Shown here in pieces: positions 24,208 through 29,807 of a DNA stretch of 29,807 nucleotides. Under the pieces are notes generated by a model. It searched no databases and had not been told where the DNA came from. It saw only the letters and a program-made list of their open reading frames with translations. Source of the stretch: RGIG995 sp045652445 (GTDB lineage Bacteria > Bacillota > Clostridia > Oscillospirales > UBA644). A program made the translations under genes and the position numbers. Location of the stretch: positions 1-29,807 of the forward strand of contig JAZRUJ010000051.1 of NCBI GenBank assembly GCA_045652445.1, given 5' to 3'. Positions within the stretch are counted from its first letter, which is position 1, and every line of letters begins with the position of its first letter.

Positions 24208-24636
24208 ATGAATCTTGTAATTGCATCTGATCACGCCGGATACGACCTGAAGGAAACCGTGAAAAAATATCTTTCCGAACAGGGGCATTCGGTAAACGAT
24301 TGTGGTACGAACAGCATCGACTCTTGCGACTATCCTGTTTTTGCAAAAGCTCTTTGCAAAGAAATCAATGAGGGGAATGCTCAACTTGGCATTTTGATTT
24401 GCGGAACCGGAATCGGAATGTCGATTGCGGCAAATAAAGTGAAGGGTATCCGTGCCGCTCTTTGCTCCGACTATTTTTCCGCGAAATTTACCCGTGCCCA
24501 TAACGATGCAAACGTTATTTGCCTGGGTGCCAGAGTTACCGGAGAAGGTCTGGCATTAGAACTCATCGACATTTTCCTTAACACTCCCTTCGAAGGTGGG
24601 AAACATCTGCGTAGAATCAATATGTTTGAAGAATAA
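24208..24636 (+). CDS. rpiB: Ribose-5-phosphate isomerase B
   Basis: Interconverts ribose 5-phosphate and ribulose 5-phosphate in the pentose phosphate pathway. 142 residues with ASDHAGYDLK near the N terminus, the active-site Cys65 in CGTGIGMSIAANK, and HNDANVICLGAR. ATG at 24208; GAAAGGAC lies about ten bases upstream, inside the tsaB end. It is 12 bases before upp. RpiB feeds ribose 5-phosphate to PRPP, the co-substrate of Upp, which fits the pairing. Confidence 0.96.
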   Translation: MNLVIASDHAGYDLKETVKKYLSEQGHSVNDCGTNSIDSCDYPVFAKALCKEINEGNAQLGILICGTGIGMSIAANKVKGIRAALCSDYFSAKFTRAHNDANVICLGARVTGEGLALELIDIFLNTPFEGGKHLRRINMFEE

Positions 24637-24648
24637 AGGAGATCTGTT

Positions 24649-25275
24649 ATGAACGTTAACGTCACCAATCACCCTCTGATTCAGCACAAACTTTCCATTA
24701 TGCGAAAAACCACCACCGGCTGTAAAGAATTCCGAGAACTTGCCAGCGAAATTGCACAACTTTTGTGCTATGAAATCACGCGAGACCTGGAAATGATGGA
24801 AGCTGAAATTGAAACTCCCATTACCGTCGCAAAACTGAACGTACTTGCCAATGAAAAATTTGCCGCCGTTCCCATTCTCCGGGCAGGTCTCGGCATGGTA
24901 GACGGCGTCGTTACGCTGATTCCCAACATTAAAGTGGGGCATATCGGTCTGTACCGTGATCCCGAAACCTTGGAACCGGTAGAATATTACTGCAAACTTC
25001 CTTCCGACATTGAAGACAGACACGTATTTTTGTTGGATCCCATGCTTGCCACCGGCGGATCGGCTTCTGCAGCCATTTCTCTTTTGAAGAGCAAGGGTGT
25101 TAAGAATATTAAATGCGTCAATATTCTTGCCGCACCGGAAGGGGTTCAAAGAATCAACGACGACCATCCCGATATTCCTGTATACTGTGCCGCATTGGAT
25201 GATCGTCTGAATGAACACGGATACATCGTCCCCGGTCTGGGTGATGCGGGCGACCGTATTTTCGGAACGAAATAA
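24649..25275 (+). CDS. upp: Uracil phosphoribosyltransferase
   Basis: Salvages uracil to UMP using PRPP. 208 residues, normal size. Family features are HPLIQHKLSIMR near the start, PILRAGLGMVDG, the PRPP loop LDPMLATGGSASAAI, and the C-terminal PGLGDAGDRIFGTK. ATG at 24649 with AAAGGAG. Last gene of the plus-strand operon, followed by a strong terminator. Confidence 0.98.
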   Translation: MNVNVTNHPLIQHKLSIMRKTTTGCKEFRELASEIAQLLCYEITRDLEMMEAEIETPITVAKLNVLANEKFAAVPILRAGLGMVDGVVTLIPNIKVGHIGLYRDPETLEPVEYYCKLPSDIEDRHVFLLDPMLATGGSASAAISLLKSKGVKNIKCVNILAAPEGVQRINDDHPDIPVYCAALDDRLNEHGYIVPGLGDAGDRIFGTK

Positions 25276-25282
25276 GTCACAT

Positions 25283-25314
25283 AACTGCGGATATCCCTAT
25301 CCGCAGTTCCTTTT
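25283..25314 (+). terminator. Rho-independent terminator of the upp operon
   Basis: An 11-bp perfect stem AACTGCGGATA/TATCCGCAGTT with a 4-base loop, then CCTTTT, seven bases after the upp stop. Confidence 0.85.
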
Positions 25315-25378
25315 ACACAAAAATGCCTTGTTTCAAAAATTATTGCTCCGAATAAATAAGATATATTAACAAAAAATA

Positions 25379-25420
25379 CCGCATCTGACAAAAAATTCAG
25401 GTGCGGCTTTTCCTTTTTCT
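25379..25420. terminator. Second hairpin terminator, T-tracts on both sides
   Basis: CCGCATCTGA / TCAGGTGCGG (10 pairs with one G-T) and an 8-base loop. On the plus strand CTTTTCCTTTTTC follows; on the minus strand TATTTTTTG follows, so it could work both ways. It stands alone between the upp terminator and the ferredoxin gene, about 55 bases before the ferredoxin start. Confidence 0.7.
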
Positions 25421-25473
25421 TTCTGGATATAACTCAACAGAACGGAAAAAATAACGTCGGTGAGGTGATAAAA

Positions 25474-25665
25474 ATGAAAGCAGAAATCAACAAGTCCGGT
25501 TGTATTAAATGCGGTCTTTGTGCAGACATCTGTCCTACGGTTTTCCGCCAAGAAGGTTCGGAAGCCGCCAGCGTTCGGGTGAAAGAAATTCCCGCAAAAT
25601 TTAAGATGGAAGCAGAAACCGCAGAAGAACAATGCCCGACCAACGTTATTCGAATCCGCAAATAA
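25474..25665 (+). CDS. Small single-cluster [4Fe-4S] ferredoxin
   Basis: 63-residue electron carrier. Cys10, Cys13, Cys16 (CIKCGLC) and Cys54 (QCPTN) are the expected ligands of one [4Fe-4S] cluster. Cys20 is also present, but its usual disulfide partner around position 43 is missing. There is no second full Cys motif. The start is the ATG at 25474 because GAGGTGAT precedes it; a GTG three codons upstream overlaps that site. It stands alone between two terminators, and I see no convincing promoter. Confidence 0.93.
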   Translation: MKAEINKSGCIKCGLCADICPTVFRQEGSEAASVRVKEIPAKFKMEAETAEEQCPTNVIRIRK

Positions 25666-25670
25666 AACAA

Positions 25671-25703
25671 CGCCCATTCCAATCCGGAATGGGCGATTTT
25701 TTT
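25671..25703. terminator. Bidirectional terminator between convergent genes
   Basis: CGCCCATTCC/GGAATGGGCG, a perfect 10-bp stem with a 5-base loop. The plus side ends in ATTTTTTT and the minus side in TTGTTTT. It serves the ferredoxin gene and the small gene after dnaE. Confidence 0.9.
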
Positions 25704-26031
25704 AATGAGAACATTCGCAAGCGGTACTAAAATATCCCGTCAGACAAACCGACATTCGGTCTTCCCCGTCAGGTTGAAACCGCAGTGCTTTTAACAAGGG
25801 AAACAACGAAGACTCCTTACTCCATGCCACAGTAATTCCTGCAAGATCCAGAGAACTCATTATTGCCTTCAAAATTGCCGTATGCCAAGGTTTTGCGGCG
25901 ACAGGGTCTATGTCTTCGATACCGAAAATCTCTCCGGATTCGGAAGAATAATAGCATTTGGCGAGAAGTTTTTCATCTTCGTAAAGACAAAACATTTCCC
26001 GATCTAATTGTAACGGAAGAATGCGAATCAT
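25702..26031 (-). CDS. Small unrecognised protein, possibly a minimal GNAT-like fold
   Basis: 109 residues from the ATG at 26031, which overlaps the dnaE stop (ATGA) and has GGTGG upstream; an open stretch to 26100 lies inside dnaE. I do not recognise the family. The last third (LFPLLKALRFQPDGEDRMSV, then LTGYF) resembles the C-terminal strand-helix-strand of N-acetyltransferases, but no acetyl-CoA-binding Q/RxxGxG/A motif is visible. The end is Cys/His-containing (CECSH). There are no membrane segments. Coupling to dnaE suggests co-expression, not necessarily shared function. Confidence 0.7.
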   Translation of the reverse strand: MIRILPLQLDREMFCLYEDEKLLAKCYYSSESGEIFGIEDIDPVAAKPWHTAILKAIMSSLDLAGITVAWSKESSLFPLLKALRFQPDGEDRMSVCLTGYFSTACECSH

Positions 26032-29000
26032 CGTTTCACCACCTTTACGGCAACGTTGCGATCCCCTAAAATCTCTTTCAGGCGGCTCATCAACGCCCAT
26101 TCCGGGTCTGCTCCATGTCCTTTGAAGCGTACCGTTCGATTCTCATCGGGGAAATGGAAGAACACTTCGCTGGTCCCAGGGTGCTGCTGCAAAGCTTCAA
26201 TGGTTTGCTTGAGCCGCACGGAATCATCGGAATTGACCCGAACGTACAGTTGTTTTACTTCTTGCATAATGCGTTGTACTGTTACAGGTTCATTGGGGTT
26301 GCTGACCGTTTCAATTTCTTGGGCGATAAGCTTGGCGGGTTCTCTTCCCTCTCCGTCATCATCGTCCCGTAGAGATTCTTCAATGCTCAATTTTCCGGAA
26401 ATGATCACCACATCGTCTTCGTTCAGTTTGGGCGAAAGTCGTTCGTAGGCTTTTCCGAAAACGAGAACTTCCATAGAACCGGTCAAATCTTCCAATTGAA
26501 GAATTGCCATCATGGTTTCGCTCTTGGTCATTTTCCGAGTTACCTTGGTTAAAATTCCGAACACGCGAACTTTATCGTTGTTCTTAAAGCCTTCTTCTTC
26601 GTCGTTAAACGATGCGATGCGGGTAGCATCGGTGGATTCAAAGAGAGGCTCGTATTCGTTCATGGGGTGATCGGACAAATAAAGACCGGTGACCTGTTTT
26701 TCCAAAGCCAACAGCTCTTTTTTGGAATATTCCGGAACGTCGGGATATTGATAAATGGCGGCGGCACTGTGTTTTCGATCTTCCTCCGTGGCCATACCGA
26801 ACAGGGAAATTTGACCTTCCTGTTCTTCCCGAATCGAAACCTGCAGAGATTTACGGATATCCGCATAAGCGGTAATCAACTGTTTCCGGCGAAGCCCAAA
26901 ACCATCGAACGCTCCGCTTTGAATCAGGCTTTCTACGGTGCGGGAATCTACGTCCCGGCTGGCTTTCATGGTCCGCTCGCAAAATTCGTAGAAATTTAGG
27001 AATTTTCCGCCCTGTTCCCGTTCTGCAATAATTTGCTCGACAACGGACCGTCCCACGTTTTTCACCGCGGAAAGACCGTAACGAATGTCTTTGTCGGAAA
27101 CCGAGAAGTTCATTTCCGATTCGTTGATATCGGGGGCTAACACGCGGATTCCCATCCGTTTACACTCGTTGATATATCCCACCATTTTATCCGGCTTATC
27201 CAAAACGCTGGTCAAAAGTGCAGACATATATTCCTGGGGATAGTGACATTTCAGATAAGCGGTATAGTAGGTGACGAAAGCGTAAGCGGCTGCGTGGGAT
27301 TTGTTAAAGGCGTATTTTGCGAATTCCACCATTTCGTCGTAGATTTCGTTGGCAATTTCCGCCGGAACACCATTCCGGACCGCACCGGGCAATTCCATGA
27401 CGCCTTCTTTGGTAAATTTTCCGTTGACGAAGTATTCCCGTTCCTGTTCCATGACTTCCATCTTCTTTTTACCCATGGCACGGCGTACCACGTCGGCACG
27501 TCCGAAGGAATACCCCGCAAGATCACGAACCACCTGCATGACCTGTTCCTGATAAACCAAACAGCCGCTGGTGACCTCCAGAATATGGCGGAGAGATTCG
27601 TGCTTATAAGTAATTTGATCAGGATGGTTACTGTTGAACACGTAGGCGGGAATGGATTCCATGGGGCCGGGACGGTAGAGGGAGTTTACGGCGGTAATAT
27701 CTTCGATATTCTTTGGCTGCAACTGAATGAGCGTCTTTTTCATGCCGCCGGATTCCAACTGAAACACCCCGTCAGTATAACCATTGGAAAGCATGCGATA
27801 GGTAGGTGCATCATCCATATCCACATTATCAATGTTAAATTCGCCCATTTTCTTGCGAATCTGTACACAGGCGTCTTCGATTACGGTCAGATTGCGAAGC
27901 CCTAAAAAGTCCATTTTCAAAAGACCTAGCTCTTCGTTGATGACCATGTCGTATTGAGTCACGGGCATTCCGTCTTGAACGGCAAGGGGAACGTGGGTTG
28001 CAACCGATGGATAGGTAATAACGACACCGCAGGCATGAACCGACGTATGGCGAGGAGCATTTTCCACGCTGGCGGAAAGATCGATCAATTCCCGGATTCG
28101 AGGATCGGAACGGTACATTTCCCGCAGTTCGGGAACCAATTCCACCGATTCCATGATCTTCAGTTTGTCCTGCAAAAGTTTGGCGATGGCGTTGGCTTCC
28201 TGGGGAGTGAATTCCAAAACCCGGGCAACGTCCTTGACCGCCATTTTTGCTTTCATCGTACCGAACGTAACGATTTGGGCAACACACTGTGCTCCGTATT
28301 TTTCAATACAATAATCAATAACTTCCTGACGGCGATCCACACAGAAGTCCACGTCAAAGTCGGGCATGGAAACCCGTTCAGGATTCAAAAACCGTTCAAA
28401 CAGCAAGTTATATTTAATGGGTTCGATGTTGGTAATTTCAATACAGTATGCAACGATACTGCCGGCACCGGAACCCCGTCCGGGTCCTACAGGGATCCCT
28501 TTTCGCTTGGCGTAACGGACGTAGTCACTCACAATCAAGAAGTAGTCAACAAAACCCATTTTGTGAACGACGCTTAATTCATATTCCAAACGCTCAATTA
28601 ATTCCGGAGTTCGTTCCGGGTACTTGCGGTCAAAACCTTCGTACGCCAACTCCCGCAGATATTCGTAATGATCTTTATCGTCGGGGGTGCGGTAGTCTGG
28701 CAAGTGATATTCCCGGTTGTCGGGGTCGTCCAGATTCTTAAACGACACGTTGCACATATTGGCAATCTTAACGGTATTGTCGCAAGCTTCGGGGATATAT
28801 TCAAAGAGATTTCGCATCTCCTCTTCGGATTTGACGTAAAATTCGTCAGTTTCAAAGCCCATGCCGCATTCTTCGTTGATGGTCTTTTTGATCTGAACGT
28901 ACAAAAGAACCTTTTGGGCTTTCGCATCGCTTTTCCGCATATAATGGGCGTCGTTGGTGGCAACAAGAGGGATTCCGGTTTCTTCATGAATCCGCAAAAG

Positions 29001-29585
29001 ACCGTCGATAACGGGTTTTTGCTCGGGAAGTCCGTGATCCTGAACTTCCAAGTAGTAATGATCTTTTCCGAAAACACCTTCGTACCACAGGGCAAGTTTT
29101 TTGGCTTCTTCATACTGTCCGTTGAGAATCAGTTGAGGAATTTCGCCCCCCAAACAAGCGGAAAGACAAATTAAACCTTCGTGGTATTCTTCCAAAAGTT
29201 CATGGTCCACCCGAGGTTTATAATAAAACCCTTCGGTGTTACTTTTGGAAACGATTTGGATAAGGTTTTGGTATCCCGTATTATTTTCACACAAAAGAAC
29301 CAAGTGGGCGTAGCCGGAGTCAAATTCCCGTTCCTTTTGGAAACGGCTCCGATTTGCCACATAAACTTCGCACCCGATAATGGGTTTTATCCCGTGATTT
29401 TTAGCGGATTTATAGAATTTGATGGCACTGTACATATTTCCGTGATCGGTAATCGCGATCGCGTCCTGCCCCAACTCATGAAGCAGATCCATCATCTTAT
29501 CGTTATGCTTTTTGTCTTCGCCAACAATACACATTCCGTCCAAAAGACTGTATTGACTGTGGACGTGAAGATGAACGAATCCCAT
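26028..29585 (-). CDS. dnaE: DNA polymerase III alpha subunit
   Basis: Replicative C-family DNA polymerase, 1185 residues. PHP domain at the start (HLHVHSQYSLLDG, 5-17), the GPGRGSGAGSIVAY stretch (367-380), and the catalytic acidic motif PDFDVDF (408-414). Helix-hairpin-helix, OB-fold (about 970-1060) and C-terminal regions follow. The start is the ATG at 29585, which has AAGGAGG upstream; a GTG at 29594 is part of that site. The gene begins one base after the whiA stop. Bacillota usually also carry PolC as main polymerase; that is not in this window. Confidence 0.98.
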   Translation of the reverse strand: MGFVHLHVHSQYSLLDGMCIVGEDKKHNDKMMDLLHELGQDAIAITDHGNMYSAIKFYKSAKNHGIKPIIGCEVYVANRSRFQKEREFDSGYAHLVLLCENNTGYQNLIQIVSKSNTEGFYYKPRVDHELLEEYHEGLICLSACLGGEIPQLILNGQYEEAKKLALWYEGVFGKDHYYLEVQDHGLPEQKPVIDGLLRIHEETGIPLVATNDAHYMRKSDAKAQKVLLYVQIKKTINEECGMGFETDEFYVKSEEEMRNLFEYIPEACDNTVKIANMCNVSFKNLDDPDNREYHLPDYRTPDDKDHYEYLRELAYEGFDRKYPERTPELIERLEYELSVVHKMGFVDYFLIVSDYVRYAKRKGIPVGPGRGSGAGSIVAYCIEITNIEPIKYNLLFERFLNPERVSMPDFDVDFCVDRRQEVIDYCIEKYGAQCVAQIVTFGTMKAKMAVKDVARVLEFTPQEANAIAKLLQDKLKIMESVELVPELREMYRSDPRIRELIDLSASVENAPRHTSVHACGVVITYPSVATHVPLAVQDGMPVTQYDMVINEELGLLKMDFLGLRNLTVIEDACVQIRKKMGEFNIDNVDMDDAPTYRMLSNGYTDGVFQLESGGMKKTLIQLQPKNIEDITAVNSLYRPGPMESIPAYVFNSNHPDQITYKHESLRHILEVTSGCLVYQEQVMQVVRDLAGYSFGRADVVRRAMGKKKMEVMEQEREYFVNGKFTKEGVMELPGAVRNGVPAEIANEIYDEMVEFAKYAFNKSHAAAYAFVTYYTAYLKCHYPQEYMSALLTSVLDKPDKMVGYINECKRMGIRVLAPDINESEMNFSVSDKDIRYGLSAVKNVGRSVVEQIIAEREQGGKFLNFYEFCERTMKASRDVDSRTVESLIQSGAFDGFGLRRKQLITAYADIRKSLQVSIREEQEGQISLFGMATEEDRKHSAAAIYQYPDVPEYSKKELLALEKQVTGLYLSDHPMNEYEPLFESTDATRIASFNDEEEGFKNNDKVRVFGILTKVTRKMTKSETMMAILQLEDLTGSMEVLVFGKAYERLSPKLNEDDVVIISGKLSIEESLRDDDDGEGREPAKLIAQEIETVSNPNEPVTVQRIMQEVKQLYVRVNSDDSVRLKQTIEALQQHPGTSEVFFHFPDENRTVRFKGHGADPEWALMSRLKEILGDRNVAVKVVKR

Positions 29586-29586
29586 A

Positions 29587-29807
29587 TCAGGCACCTCCTT
29601 TTTCTTCTGCTAATTTACAAATTTTTTTAAATCGATGAGCAGCTCCCGCCTTGGAAATGGGGGGATTGCAACGCTGTGCCAAGACCGCAAGGGTATCCTC
29701 CGGATATTCTAAACGGAGTTTTGCAATTTCTTCCAAGGGTTCCGGGAGAGGAACTTGTTTGGAATATAAAAATTCAATGGCTTTCCGCTGTTCCGAAGCG
29801 GCATCTA
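29587..29807 (-). CDS. whiA: Sporulation/cell-division regulator WhiA, C-terminal end (truncated by window edge)
   Basis: The last 73 codons, in the minus frame ending with TGA at 29587-29589. The helix-turn-helix part is recognisable from PEPLEEIAKLRLEYPEDTLA and NPPISKAGAAHRFKKI, matching the usual PPISKSGVNHRLRKI of WhiA. WhiA homologues combine a LAGLIDADG-like domain with this DNA-binding end and affect division and chromosome segregation in Gram-positive bacteria. The whiA-dnaE neighbourhood occurs in other Clostridia. Confidence 0.9.
   Translation of the reverse strand, partial: DAASEQRKAIEFLYSKQVPLPEPLEEIAKLRLEYPEDTLAVLAQRCNPPISKAGAAHRFKKICKLAEEKGGA

Overview
The window is chromosomal core DNA of a Gram-positive, low-to-mid-GC bacterium, most likely a Clostridia-class Bacillota, possibly an uncultured gut lineage. 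The evidence is the gene order: rimP-nusA-ylxR-ylxQ-infB-rbfA-nrnA-truB-ribF, whiA-dnaE, tsaE-tsaB, rpiB-upp, and ftsE-ftsX followed by an M23 peptidase and S41 peptidases. Strong GGAGG ribosome binding sites and SigA-type promoters agree with this. I cannot name a genus. I see no tRNA, rRNA, CRISPR array, insertion sequence or prophage.

Layout. (A) 1-10817, minus strand: an envelope, division and transcription cluster. From one good promoter it runs CdaR-like regulator, ftsE, ftsX, M23 peptidase, two tandem S41 peptidases, greA, a small anchored protein, a sugar-phosphate nucleotidyltransferase with a degenerate mutase domain, and the N-terminal half of RNase J, cut by the window edge. (B) 10876-18748, minus: the nusA-infB translation and RNA operon, nine tightly packed genes from rimP to ribF, with a promoter followed at once by a 13-bp perfect hairpin. 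(C) 18840-21689, minus: metG and tatD. (D) 21801-25314, plus: an AI-2E/PerM-family membrane protein, tsaE, tsaB, rpiB and upp, ending in a strong terminator. (E) 25379-25703: a second terminator, a small ferredoxin gene, and a terminator shared by convergent genes. (F) 25702-29807, minus: the end of whiA, dnaE, and a small unrecognised gene overlapping the dnaE stop.

Most genes are housekeeping. The part most likely to hold something little described is the FtsEX block. FtsEX is known in other bacteria to control peptidoglycan hydrolases. Here the linked M23 protein has Asp where the family's third zinc-binding His is expected. The S41 protein 12 bases after it has Asp at the position of the catalytic Ser, while its neighbour keeps an intact Ser/Lys/Gln set. 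The reading that this is a regulatory hydrolase plus a pseudoprotease/protease pair acting with FtsEX is inference.

Several start codons were chosen from ribosome binding sites rather than the longest frame. ftsE, the intact S41 gene and the RNase J gene appear to start with TTG. Many adjacent genes overlap by ATGA (ftsE/ftsX, nrnA/truB, ylxQ/infB, dnaE/small gene, AI-2E/tsaE, tsaE/tsaB), implying translational coupling.
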